From JAQBGV01 sp032128395 (GTDB lineage: Bacteria; Planctomycetota; UBA8108; UBA1146), in the NCBI GenBank assembly GCA_032128395.1, contig JAQBGV010000201.1:1-27854 (forward strand): DNA of 27,854 nt, given 5' to 3'. Below the pieces are notes generated by a model, which was not told the DNA's origin, did not search any database, and saw nothing but the letters and a program-made list of their open reading frames with translations. Both the position numbers and the translations under genes were made by a program. Below are positions 16,249-24,640 of the stretch, one piece after another; the stretch's first letter is position 1; every line of letters starts with the position of its first letter.

Positions 16249-17190
16249 ATGTGGAAACCACGCTTCATCGACTCCCACACCCAGGGAGAACCGACCCGGG
16301 TCGTCCTCGATCCCCCGCAGGAGCTCCTCGCGCTCCCTGCGGCGGAGCGCCCGACGGCGCTCCGCGGAGACCTCGCGCACCTGCGCGCCGCAGTCGTCGG
16401 CGAGCCGCGGACCTCGGATGCGACCGTCGGTGCGTTCCTGTTTCCTCCCGAACGAGCCCGCAGCCGCGCCTCGATCCTGTTCTTCAACGACGTCGGCCCA
16501 CTCGGAATGTGCGTACACGGAACGATCGGAGTCGTGACCACCCTCGCCGAGCAAGGCGACTTCCCCGTCGGTCGGCAGTACTTCGACACCCCGGCAGGCG
16601 AGATCGCGGTCACGCTGCACGATGACGGCAGCGTCTCGGTTCGGAATGTCGTCAGTCGCCGGATCGCGGCGAAAGTGCCGGTCGTGACCGGCGGGGGGCC
16701 GCTCCTGGGAGAGATCTGCTACGGCGGCAACTGGTTCTTCCATCTCTACCAGTCACCGATCCCGATCGAGCCGAGCCGCCGAGCAGAACTGCTCGCACTC
16801 GCCCAGGAGATCCAGGCGTCACTCGCGGAGGCGGGGATCCAAGGAGAGGAGGGAGCCGAGATCGATCACGTCGGGCTCTTCCAGCGCCGCGATCCGAAGG
16901 CAGGGGGAGTCCACGCCCGCAATTTCGTCCTTTGCCCCGGCGGCGCGTACGACCGCTCCCCCTGCGGCACGGGAACGAGTGCGTGGCTCGCAGCGCGTTA
17001 CGCCGACGGCGAGATCCAGGAAAACACCGAGTGGGTGATCGAGAGCGTGATCGGCTCGCGCTTCCGCGGCTCCCTGATCCGCGAAGGCGACCACCTCCAC
17101 CCCGTGATCCGCGGCCAGGCGACGATCGTCGCCGAGGGGGTGCTCCATATCGATCGGGATGATCCGTTTCCGCTGGGGATCCCGAAGTAG
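16249..17190 (+). CDS. Proline racemase / 4-hydroxyproline epimerase family enzyme
   Basis: The 313-aa cytoplasmic enzyme matches the proline racemase fold and starts with the family opening FIDSHTQGEPTRVV. Both catalytic bases are cysteines: C88 in GPLGMCVHGTIG and C239 in DRSPCGTGTSA. Keeping both points to a racemase or 2-epimerase rather than the trans-3-hydroxyproline dehydratase branch, where one cysteine is replaced. The usual MCGH around the first cysteine reads MCVH here, a small oddity. The likely reaction is interconversion of trans-4-hydroxy-L-proline and cis-4-hydroxy-D-proline, or proline racemisation; sequence alone does not decide. The ATG at 16249 gives the family length although its Shine-Dalgarno (CAGG) is weak. 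It is transcribed divergently from the thioredoxin gene. No hydroxyproline transport or degradation genes accompany it. Confidence 0.88.
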   Translation: MWKPRFIDSHTQGEPTRVVLDPPQELLALPAAERPTALRGDLAHLRAAVVGEPRTSDATVGAFLFPPERARSRASILFFNDVGPLGMCVHGTIGVVTTLAEQGDFPVGRQYFDTPAGEIAVTLHDDGSVSVRNVVSRRIAAKVPVVTGGGPLLGEICYGGNWFFHLYQSPIPIEPSRRAELLALAQEIQASLAEAGIQGEEGAEIDHVGLFQRRDPKAGGVHARNFVLCPGGAYDRSPCGTGTSAWLAARYADGEIQENTEWVIESVIGSRFRGSLIREGDHLHPVIRGQATIVAEGVLHIDRDDPFPLGIPK

Positions 17191-17475
17191 GGGCGGTCGC
17201 CGAGCAGCGATCCACACGCTTGCAGGTCTCCCCGTGCCAGGCTATTCTTCAGCCCCACCCCCGCGCCCGGGGGACGCCACTCGTCACCCTTCGGAGGAAG
17301 GAGGTCCGTCGTGCAGCACTCTGTGAGCCTGGCGAGCCTCTCCTCTGCTCTTCAGGGCTGATACTCCACTTCATCTCCCTCGTCGAGCGAGCGGGCTCGC
17401 CCCGTCGAATCGCATCCGCTGATTCTCCCGGTGCATCGCGCCTGGGCGCTCGAAATTCCTGACGAGAGAGACTGC

Positions 17476-17895
17476 ATGAAATCCCGAGAAGACATTCTGC
17501 GCGAGCTCGCACGGCTGTGCGGCGAGCTCGGGCCCGATGACGGCATCGATCCCCGCACCGAGAAGAAAGGCTGGTCCGCGAAGAAAGACCAGAAGAAGAC
17601 CCGACAACTATGTCAGCAAGTCCGCGAAGCGCTCGAGTTGACCCTCGCTGGCTCCGGCGATGAAGTCCTGCGGGCCCTGATCGTGCTCGCGGTCGAGCCG
17701 GCTCCCGACTCGTCTCATCTGCTCGTGCTCGTCGGCCCCGCTCCGAGGGGCGAGCCGGTGCCGAAAGGGGAAGCGCTCGCCGCACTTCGGCGCGCATCCG
17801 GCACCTTGCGCGCCGAGGTGACCGCCGCGATCCACCGGCGTCGCGCACCCGAACTCTCCTATCGCTACCTCCCGTTCGAGGGAGGTGCAGCTTGA
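17476..17895 (+). CDS. RbfA-like small KH-fold protein upstream of rtcB
   Basis: This 139-aa basic protein starts at the ATG at 17476 (GAGAGAG upstream); the in-frame ATG at 17431 adds 15 unconvincing residues. The C-terminal half resembles ribosome-binding factor A: a strand-rich core (LRALIVLAVEPAPDSSHLLVLV), a long helix (EALAALRRASGTLRAEVTAAI) and the typical ending RRRAPELSYRY. The N-terminal half is less typical and includes a charged linker (RTEKKGWSAKKDQKK). Its stop overlaps the TTG start of rtcB by 3 nt, so the two are translationally coupled. RbfA proper helps mature the 30S subunit by binding 16S rRNA. Its coupling to an RNA ligase suggests a role in RNA repair or processing, but this is inference. 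This may be a paralogue rather than the housekeeping RbfA. Confidence 0.7.
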   Translation: MKSREDILRELARLCGELGPDDGIDPRTEKKGWSAKKDQKKTRQLCQQVREALELTLAGSGDEVLRALIVLAVEPAPDSSHLLVLVGPAPRGEPVPKGEALAALRRASGTLRAEVTAAIHRRRAPELSYRYLPFEGGAA

Positions 17896-19040
17896 GCGAT
17901 CACTCGCGCCTCGCTCCGGTGCACAGTTGGCTCGTCGAACCGCTCTCAGACGAGGTCGCGAAGGCACTCGGCCGCATGAGTGCCGCGGTTGGGATCGACC
18001 AGATCGCGGTGATGCCTGACGTGCACTTGAGCGGCGACTTCTGCATCGGAACCGTGGTCGCGTCCGAGGAGCGACTCTTCCCGCTCGCAGTCGGTGGCGA
18101 CATCGGCTGTGGGATCGCCACCGTGCGGTTTCACGCGTCCGCCGACGAAGTGCTCTCCGAGGAGCAGAGCGCTCGCAAGATCCTCCGTGGACTGCGGATG
18201 CTCGTTCCGACGAATCGTCACTCGCGGCGGACGCTCCCGGAGTTCCTCCCCGGTGGCCTTGAAGACGTTCCGCTCTCGACCGAGGCTCTCGAGAATCTCC
18301 GGCGGCACGACGGCCGGGTGCAATTCGCGACCCTCGGGCGCGGGAACCACTTCCTCGAGTTACAGGAGGATGACGAGGGTGCGCTCTGGCTGATGGTGCA
18401 CAGCGGCTCACGCGCGATGGGACAGGCGCTCACCGCCCACCATCTCGAGGCCTGCGATACCGATGAGGGAGGAGTTCGCTCATTGTCGGCGGAGAGCTCG
18501 TTGGGTCGCGCCTACCTCCGTGATGTCGCCTGGGCTCGCGACTACGCACACTCGAGCCGACTCGCGATGCTCGATGCGGTGACGATCCTCTTCGAGGAAG
18601 TGCACGGCATCGAGGTGGACGCCGGATCCCTCGTCGCCTGCGATCACAACCACGTGGTGCGCGAGATCCACGAAGGCCGTCCTTCCTGGATCCACCGCAA
18701 GGGCGCACTCCGGGCGAGCGAGGGGACCCGTGCGGTGATCCCCGGGTCGATGGGGACCCCGAGCTATCACGTCGAGGGGCGCGGACACCCCGGCGCACTC
18801 TTCTCGAGCTCGCACGGGGCAGGGCGAGCGATTCGGCGCGCCGAGGCTCGCGACGCGATCTCCGGGAAGGAGCTTCGGCGTCAACTGCGTGGGATCTGGT
18901 ACGACCCCGCACTCGAGGACCACCTCCGCGAGGAGGCGCCCGGCGTCTACAAGGACATCGGCAGGGTGATGCGCGCACAGCGCGAACTCACCCGTATCGT
19001 CCGCCGGGTCCGGCCCCGCCTCTGCTACAAGGGGGTGTGA
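17892..19040 (+). CDS. rtcB: RNA-splicing ligase RtcB
   Basis: RtcB joins 2',3'-cyclic phosphate (3'-phosphate) and 5'-OH RNA ends using GTP and Mn2+. In bacteria it is linked to RNA repair. The 382-aa protein carries the metal-binding motif GGDIGCG (D70, C73), GRGNHF (H153), VHSGSR (H170), a DHNH motif (251-254) and the guanylylated histidine H308 in SSSHGAGR. The PDVHLSGDFCIGTV segment near 42-55 is also typical. The start is TTG at 17892 with GGAGGTG 4 nt upstream, overlapping the stop of the RbfA-like gene. The length fits the shorter bacterial RtcB type. No archease, RtcA or RtcR gene is in the window. Confidence 0.95.
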   Translation: MSDHSRLAPVHSWLVEPLSDEVAKALGRMSAAVGIDQIAVMPDVHLSGDFCIGTVVASEERLFPLAVGGDIGCGIATVRFHASADEVLSEEQSARKILRGLRMLVPTNRHSRRTLPEFLPGGLEDVPLSTEALENLRRHDGRVQFATLGRGNHFLELQEDDEGALWLMVHSGSRAMGQALTAHHLEACDTDEGGVRSLSAESSLGRAYLRDVAWARDYAHSSRLAMLDAVTILFEEVHGIEVDAGSLVACDHNHVVREIHEGRPSWIHRKGALRASEGTRAVIPGSMGTPSYHVEGRGHPGALFSSSHGAGRAIRRAEARDAISGKELRRQLRGIWYDPALEDHLREEAPGVYKDIGRVMRAQRELTRIVRRVRPRLCYKGV

Positions 19041-19093
19041 AGAGATGTCTGATCGCACTCGACTCGGAGTTCTCCGGCGCGGAGAATACCCGC

Positions 19094-20044
19094 ATGATCG
19101 AACGACCGACCGCAGAGGATTTTCTTCATGCCGCGGAAGCGCTCCTCGGAGTTGCCGTGCACACGCCGCTCGTTCCCCTCCCGGGTGACGCCGCTTCCGA
19201 GATCTACCTCAAGCTCGAGACTCTCCAGCCGATCGGTTCCTTCAAGATTCGCGGGATCTTCCACGCAGTCTCGCAGCTCTCCGCGAGGGAGCGCGCCCTA
19301 GGGTTGAGCACGGTGAGCGCGGGGAACACCGCGCAGGCGCTCGCGTGGTGCGGTCGACACTTCGGCGTTCCGGCGAGGAGCGTGATGCCGGAGACCGCGC
19401 CCGCCACGAAGATCGAGGCGGTGCGTCGGCTCGGCGGCGAACCGGTGTTGGTGCCGGTGGCCGAGGTGTTCCGGTTCCTGACCGAACACCTCTGGGAGAA
19501 CGAGCCCTACGCCTTCATCCACCCTTGGACCGACCCCCAGGTCTGGGCGGGGCACGGCACGCTCGGGCTCGAGATCGTCGAGGACCTCCCCGAGGTGAGT
19601 ACCGTGTACGTCCCGGTCGGGGGAGGCGGGCTGATCGTCGGGGTCGCGAGCGCGGTGAAGGCACTTCACCCCGAGACGCGCATCGTCGCGGTCGAGCCCG
19701 AGGGGTGTCCGGCCCTCCGTGAGAGCCTACGACTCGGTCGGCCCACCCAGGTCGAGTGCTCGACGATCTGCGACGGCGTCGCCGTTCCGTACATCACCGA
19801 GGAACTCTATCCACGCCTCGAGGCGCTCGTCGATGACGTGCAGCTCGTCCCCGACGAAGCGGTCGAGGCGATGATCGCTCGGCTACTCCTCGAGGCGAAG
19901 ATCCTCGCCGAGCCGTCCGGGGCGCTGGCGGTGGCCGCTGCGGTCGCGGATCGTTCCGCCGAGAACGCCCCTCGCGTGGCGATCGTGACGGGTGGCTCGA
20001 TCGACCGGGAGAGGCTCATCGCGATCCTCTCCGCGGCGCGATAG
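19094..20044 (+). CDS. PLP-dependent threonine/serine dehydratase-like enzyme
   Basis: The 316-aa protein has the fold-type II PLP enzyme pattern: the Schiff-base lysine K51 in PIGSFKIRG, the substrate loop SAGNTAQALA, the phosphate-binding glycine loop VPVGGGG and the pyridine-nitrogen serine in VTGGSID. The length, without a C-terminal ACT regulatory domain, suits a catabolic threonine dehydratase or a serine racemase-like enzyme making 2-oxobutanoate or pyruvate plus ammonia. The substrate loop reads SAGNT where most family members have SAGNH, so the substrate may differ. The ATG at 19094 (GGAG upstream) is preferred. A GTG at 19037 that overlaps the rtcB stop would add 19 residues that do not look family-like. 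It is probably in the same transcript as rtcB. Confidence 0.85.
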   Translation: MIERPTAEDFLHAAEALLGVAVHTPLVPLPGDAASEIYLKLETLQPIGSFKIRGIFHAVSQLSARERALGLSTVSAGNTAQALAWCGRHFGVPARSVMPETAPATKIEAVRRLGGEPVLVPVAEVFRFLTEHLWENEPYAFIHPWTDPQVWAGHGTLGLEIVEDLPEVSTVYVPVGGGGLIVGVASAVKALHPETRIVAVEPEGCPALRESLRLGRPTQVECSTICDGVAVPYITEELYPRLEALVDDVQLVPDEAVEAMIARLLLEAKILAEPSGALAVAAAVADRSAENAPRVAIVTGGSIDRERLIAILSAAR

Positions 20045-20065
20045 CACTCCTCCGCTAATTCACTG

Positions 20066-21247
20066 CTACTCCAAGGTGGCGAGCTGGAGGGCGCGCAGCA
20101 AGGTCCCACCGATCCGGTCGACATCGAACTTCCCGGCCATCGCGTCGCCGTGATTCGAGAGCACGAAGACCCCGGCCCGGTTTGCTCTATCGACGGCGAG
20201 GAAGCACGAGTAGCCGCCGGTCCCGCCGTTGTGCCACCACACGGTATTCTCGGCGCCGCCGGAGATCTGCCAACCGAGCCCCCCCGCGCTGAGGGCTTTC
20301 GGAGTGTGGATCTCCTGCGCCAGCCGGAGTGCGCGACCGATCGCGGTATCCGCGGGATCAAGGTTTTCGCGGATGAACCCGAGCAGGTCATCGGGAGTCG
20401 ACCGGAGTCCCCCCGCCGGCGCGAAGACGTCGAAGTTCCAGCTCGAGGTCGACTCTCCGGTCGGACCATGGGGAGGAGCCAGACGCGCCGCTCGCGCTGT
20501 TTCGAGCGAGAAGGCGGTGTCGATGAGCCCGAGGGGTGTGATCACCTTCTCGGTCACCAGCTCCTGGTAGTTCTGCCCGGCCGCCCGCGCGAGGATGTCG
20601 CCGAGCAGCGCCGCTCCGTAGTTCGAGTACTGAATCTTGGTCCCCGCCGGGTGGACCAGGGAGACTTCGCGAAGGTCCGCCTCGAGGTGGGCCCGGGTGT
20701 ACTCCGCATACGGATCTCGAGGGTCGTGGCGAAGAACGGAATTGAAGTTTCCGGGCAGACGCGGGAGTCCGGAGGCGTGGGTCGACAACTGCCCGAGGGT
20801 GATCGCGCCGCGCGCGTCCCCCTCGGGGAAAGTGCCCAGAGGGAGGAAGCGCGAGATCGGATCGTCGAGCGAGACGACTCCCTCTCCCACGAGCCGCGCC
20901 AGCAAGATCGCGGTGAAGACTTTGGTCACCGACCCGATCTCGAAAACCGTCGAACGATCGGGCGATACGCTCTTCCCTGACAGAGTGCCGTAGCCGTAGA
21001 CCTGATTCCCGCCGTCGTGGTGGACTCCGATCACCAGGGCGCCCGATGGGCGCGTCCCGAGGTACTCCGCCGCCAGCAGGTCCGCCTGCGGCGCGAGGAC
21101 GCGGTCGAGCGAGGGGGAGATCGGTCGGCTTCCTGCTTCGGACGGAGACCGCGCTGGCACTCTCGATGGGGTCGGCCCTCCGATGCACCCGCCAGCGACG
21201 GCGAGGATGACGAGGGCCACGACGAGGAACAAGGGACGTGGGGACAC
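20066..21247 (-). CDS. Beta-lactamase-fold serine hydrolase lipoprotein (class C/esterase-like)
   Basis: The 393-aa product begins at GTG 21247, which has GAGGAGG 6 nt upstream; the longer open frame upstream lacks such a site. A lipoprotein-type signal (LFLVVALVILAVAGGC, C21) and a Pro/Ser-rich tether precede the enzyme domain. The active-site serine and lysine lie in S106-V-T-K109 (EIGSVTKVF). The second motif is Y207-S-N209 (QYSNYG), and the third is HNGG (339-342) in place of KTG. That set is typical of the large family of class C beta-lactamase-like peptidases and esterases. HNGG rather than KTG makes a true antibiotic-degrading role less likely, and peptidoglycan or ester hydrolysis is a better guess. 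The gene ends 21 bp from the convergent dehydratase and is divergent from the polyamine pair. Confidence 0.88.
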   Translation of the reverse strand: MSPRPLFLVVALVILAVAGGCIGGPTPSRVPARSPSEAGSRPISPSLDRVLAPQADLLAAEYLGTRPSGALVIGVHHDGGNQVYGYGTLSGKSVSPDRSTVFEIGSVTKVFTAILLARLVGEGVVSLDDPISRFLPLGTFPEGDARGAITLGQLSTHASGLPRLPGNFNSVLRHDPRDPYAEYTRAHLEADLREVSLVHPAGTKIQYSNYGAALLGDILARAAGQNYQELVTEKVITPLGLIDTAFSLETARAARLAPPHGPTGESTSSWNFDVFAPAGGLRSTPDDLLGFIRENLDPADTAIGRALRLAQEIHTPKALSAGGLGWQISGGAENTVWWHNGGTGGYSCFLAVDRANRAGVFVLSNHGDAMAGKFDVDRIGGTLLRALQLATLE

Positions 21248-21392
21248 GGTGGACCTCCTCGGGGGTTGGGCTGCCCGGTAGTCTCCGTTCCCGGCTCGCC
21301 AGCGTCCATGGGACAAGTGATTTCAAGACAGCGGGAGCGGCTATACTCCCGGGCTTCCCCGAGCCCGAGAGCCAGCAGAGGAGCCGTAGACC

Positions 21393-22598
21393 ATGCCGAG
21401 AGTACTCATCATCGGAGCCGGCGGCGTCGGCAACGTCGTCGCCCACAAGTGCGCGGAGGTCCCCGAGGTCTTCGACCGGATCACGCTCGCCTCACGGACC
21501 GTCTCGAAGTGCGAAGAGATCGCCGCTCGCGTTCGCGCGAAATGCGGCCGCGAGATCGTCGTCGCCCAGGTCGATGCCGACGACGTCGGTCAGACCGCTG
21601 CTCTGATCCGCCGGGAGGAGCCGAACCTGGTCCTCCACGTCGCACTCCCCTACCAGGATCTCTCGATCATGGACGCCTGTCTCGCGACGAAGGTCGACTA
21701 CCTCGACACCGCGAACTACGAGCCGAAGGACGTCGCCAAGTTCGAGTACCACTGGCAGTGGGCGTACCGAGATCGTTTCCAGAAAGCGGGGATCACCGGC
21801 CTGCTCGGCAGTGGCTTCGACCCGGGGGTCACCAACGTCTACTGCGCCTACGCCGCGAAGCACCTCTTCGATGAGATCCACACCATCGACATCGTCGACT
21901 GCAACGGCGGCGACCACGGCCACCCCTTCGCGACCAATTTCAACCCGGAGATCAACATCCGCGAGGTCACCCAGCGCGGGAAGTACTGGGACGGGGAGTG
22001 GCGCGAGATCGACGCGATGAGCATCCGAAGGGAATTCGACTTCCCCGGGGTCGGGGTGCGGCAGATGTACCTGCTCTACCACGAAGAACTCGAGTCGCTC
22101 GTCGAGAACCTCGCCCCGAAGGGGCTCCGTCGGATCCGGTTCTGGATGACGTTCGGGGAGGAGTACATCACCCACCTCCGCGTGCTCCAGAACGTCGGCA
22201 TGACCCGGATCGACCCGGTCCAGTTCGAGGGGCGCGAGGTGATCCCGATCCAGTTCCTGAAGGCGCTGCTCCCCGACCCGGGTTCGCTCGGCGAGGGGTA
22301 TCACGGCAAGACTTCGATCGGGTGTGTGATCTCCGGGGTGAAGGAAGGAAAACCGACGCGGAAATTCATCTACAACATCAGCGACCACGCCGAGTGCTAC
22401 GCGGAGGTCAGCGCGCAGGCGGTCAGCTACACGACCGGGGTGCCGGCGATGATCGGCGCGAAGATGCTGCTCGAAGGGCGCTGGACCGGGCCCGGAGTGT
22501 TCAACCTGGAGCAGTTCGATCCAGATCCGTTCATGGATGACCTGAATCGCTACGGACTGCCGTGGCAGGTTGTGGACTGTGATCAACCGATCGACTGA
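21393..22598 (+). CDS. Carboxynorspermidine/carboxyspermidine dehydrogenase (saccharopine dehydrogenase family)
   Basis: The 401-aa enzyme starts with a Rossmann nucleotide-binding motif (VLIIGAGGVGNVVAHKCA). It continues with family-typical segments such as LHVALPYQDLSIMDACL, YLDTANYE, GSGFDPGVTNVYCAYA and DCNGGDHGHPFATNFNPE. This branch of the saccharopine dehydrogenase family condenses aspartate semialdehyde with putrescine or diaminopropane, using NADPH, to carboxy(nor)spermidine. The next gene is the matching decarboxylase and overlaps it, which makes the assignment firm. Together they form the alternative, S-adenosylmethionine-independent route to spermidine or norspermidine. AGAGGAG precedes the ATG. 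Which product is made cannot be told from the sequence. Confidence 0.95.
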   Translation: MPRVLIIGAGGVGNVVAHKCAEVPEVFDRITLASRTVSKCEEIAARVRAKCGREIVVAQVDADDVGQTAALIRREEPNLVLHVALPYQDLSIMDACLATKVDYLDTANYEPKDVAKFEYHWQWAYRDRFQKAGITGLLGSGFDPGVTNVYCAYAAKHLFDEIHTIDIVDCNGGDHGHPFATNFNPEINIREVTQRGKYWDGEWREIDAMSIRREFDFPGVGVRQMYLLYHEELESLVENLAPKGLRRIRFWMTFGEEYITHLRVLQNVGMTRIDPVQFEGREVIPIQFLKALLPDPGSLGEGYHGKTSIGCVISGVKEGKPTRKFIYNISDHAECYAEVSAQAVSYTTGVPAMIGAKMLLEGRWTGPGVFNLEQFDPDPFMDDLNRYGLPWQVVDCDQPID

Positions 22599-23790
22599 CG
22601 GCACAGAGACGGGCGACTTCGGCCCGATCGCGATCTCCGGGAGCGCGCTTCGCGACCTCGAGACGCCGTGCTACGTCATCGACGCGGCGCGCATCGAGCG
22701 GAACTGCACGATTCTCGATCGCGTCCAGCGCGAGGGAGGAGCGAAGGTCCTCCTCGCGCTCAAAGGCTTCGCGACCTGGTCGCTCTTCCCGACGATCGCG
22801 CGGACGCTCGCGGGGTGTGCGGCGAGCGGCCTCCACGAGGCGAAACTCGCGAAAGAGAAGTTCGGGAAAGAGATCCACGTCTATTCTCCTGCGTTCTCGG
22901 ATGCGGACCTCGATGAAATCCTCCCGATCGCCGACCACGTGATCTTCAACTCGCTCGCGCAGTGGGAGCGGTTCGCGTCTCGCTGGAACGCTGCCCCGGC
23001 CGGCTCGCTCCCCAGTCGAGGACTGCGGCTGAACCCGGAGCACCGCGAGGTCGAGGTCGAGCTCTACGACCCCTGTGCACCCGGCTCGCGACTGGGCGTG
23101 ACGGCGGAAGCGCTCGGCGGGCGGCTGCCTCCGGGGATCGAGGGATTCCACTTCCACACCCTCTGTGAACTGAACAGCGACGCGCTCGAGCGGACCCTCG
23201 CCGCGGTCGAGGAGCGCTTCGGGGAGGCGCTTCGCGATCCGCGAATTCGCTGGGTGAACTTCGGGGGCGGACATCACATCACCCGGGCCGACTACGACGT
23301 CGATCGACTGATCCGGCTCGTCCGTGATCACCGGGCGCGGTTCGGCCACGAAGTGATCCTGGAGCCGGGGGAGGCGATCGCGCTGAACACCGGGGTGCTC
23401 GTCGCTTCCGTCCTCGATGTCGTCTCGAGCGGGGAGATCGACAACGCGATCCTCGATGTGAGCGCGACCGCGCACATGCCGGACGTGCTCGAGATGCCCT
23501 ATCGCCCCGTCATCGAAGGGGCCGGCGCGCCCGGGGAACGCGCGCACACGATTCGCCTCGGCGGCCCGACCTGTCTCGCCGGCGATCGAATCGGCGATTA
23601 CTCCTTCGACGCGCCCCTCGAAGTCGGCGACCGGCTCGTCTTCGGCGACATGGCGCACTACACGATGGTGAAGACGACGACGTTCAACGGGGTCGCTCAC
23701 CCATCGATCGCGATCTACGACTCGCGAACCGGGGAGAGCCGAGTCGTGCGCCGGTTCGGCTACGAAGACTATCGGGATCGGTTGGGGTAG
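22579..23790 (+). CDS. nspC: Carboxynorspermidine/carboxyspermidine decarboxylase
   Basis: This is a PLP enzyme of the alanine racemase fold (fold type III) that removes CO2 from carboxy(nor)spermidine as the last step of the pathway. Visible marks are TPCYVIDAARIERNC, the PLP lysine K62 in LALKGFATWS, GFHFHTLCE, the phosphate loop NFGGGHHITR, LEPGEA, the active-site cysteine in GPTCLAGD and the C-terminal HYTMVKTTTFNG. The start is uncertain. GTG 22579 gives 403 aa and a 20-nt overlap with the dehydrogenase; TTG 22570 would add three residues. The overlap means coupled translation. It ends 12 bp before the convergent DinB-like gene. Confidence 0.95.
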   Translation: MINRSTDGTETGDFGPIAISGSALRDLETPCYVIDAARIERNCTILDRVQREGGAKVLLALKGFATWSLFPTIARTLAGCAASGLHEAKLAKEKFGKEIHVYSPAFSDADLDEILPIADHVIFNSLAQWERFASRWNAAPAGSLPSRGLRLNPEHREVEVELYDPCAPGSRLGVTAEALGGRLPPGIEGFHFHTLCELNSDALERTLAAVEERFGEALRDPRIRWVNFGGGHHITRADYDVDRLIRLVRDHRARFGHEVILEPGEAIALNTGVLVASVLDVVSSGEIDNAILDVSATAHMPDVLEMPYRPVIEGAGAPGERAHTIRLGGPTCLAGDRIGDYSFDAPLEVGDRLVFGDMAHYTMVKTTTFNGVAHPSIAIYDSRTGESRVVRRFGYEDYRDRLG

Positions 23791-23802
23791 GTCGGGCAGA
23801 AA

Positions 23803-24408
23803 CTACGGTCGCTCCGTCGGCGGCTCCTCGCCTCGTCCCGGGAGATCCGGTCCCGCACCTCCTTCTTCTTCTCTCGCGAGCAGATCTTCCACCGTCCGGT
23901 AGCGGTAAATGGTCTCCGCACCCTGGGTCGGCAAGCCTCCCGTATCCGCGGTCGGACCGTAGGTCGAGTAGACCGGGCGACCGAGCAGCCTGAGGAGCAC
24001 CGTCAGCTGTCCTCGATGGTGCGACGAGTGGGTCAGTCGGCGGAGAAGTATCCAAGCGTGCGAGCGCGTGGTGTCGAAGAACGCACTCTCCTCCCACCAC
24101 CAAGCCGCGGCGCGAGAATTCAGGATTTCGCACCTCGCCGCAGATGCTTTGGCATAGTGATGCAGGAACGAGATCCGGTCCTCGGCCGACGGCAGTGTCG
24201 GGAGGCCGATCTCCACCCCGAGCATCGTTTGCATCCACTTCCCCTCCGAGACGCAGAGGTGGACGAATTGCTCGAGCGGAGTGCGCGCGAGAGGTGCAGG
24301 TCGGAAAGAGAGATCATCTTCGGTGAAGGACGACCAAACGCTCAGCGTCTTGAGGCGCTCGGTCTGGTAGGTCGCCACGAGGAAACTCCCCGGGTTCGCG
24401 TCGACCAT
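23803..24408 (-). CDS. DinB-family four-helix metal-binding protein
   Basis: The 201-aa protein has the DinB/YfiT pattern of a four-helix bundle with three histidines that bind a divalent metal: H50 in EQFVHLCVSEGKW and the pair in THSSHHRGQLTVLLRLLG (H127, H131). The C-terminal 30 residues are acidic and Pro/Gly-rich and likely disordered. AGGGAG precedes the ATG at 24408. Some members of the superfamily are thiol-dependent S-transferases (bacillithiol or mycothiol), but the substrate here is unknown. It stands alone, convergent with nspC. Confidence 0.87.
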   Translation of the reverse strand: MVDANPGSFLVATYQTERLKTLSVWSSFTEDDLSFRPAPLARTPLEQFVHLCVSEGKWMQTMLGVEIGLPTLPSAEDRISFLHHYAKASAARCEILNSRAAAWWWEESAFFDTTRSHAWILLRRLTHSSHHRGQLTVLLRLLGRPVYSTYGPTADTGGLPTQGAETIYRYRTVEDLLAREEEGGAGPDLPGRGEEPPTERP

Positions 24409-24640
24409 TTGGGCTCCCTTCCCGACCGGGGCGATCCCCCTCGACCCAAGTTATCTCCCATGAACTCGACGAGGAAGCGGGACTCCCCCTCCGGCCCGCG
24501 CAGCGATGAACAAGACCCTTCCAGAACAGGAGTTAGGTGAACCGAGGGGGCGGACGTCCAGATTTAGGGCAGCGATGGCCGATGAAGGGAGGTGACGTGC
24601 GTTTCTCGGCCCGCGCATGCTCGGATCGTGAGGTGAACGG

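Noticed and set aside
19037..19093. GTG start at 19037 for the dehydratase, overlapping the rtcB stop
   Set aside because: The added 19 residues do not resemble the family N-terminus and the ATG at 19094 has its own GGAG; coupled translation from the GTG remains possible.
20066..21247. Antibiotic-resistance beta-lactamase
   Set aside because: The third motif is HNGG rather than KTG and the protein is a lipoprotein of the broad serbp/esterase-like family; the resistance role is unsupported.
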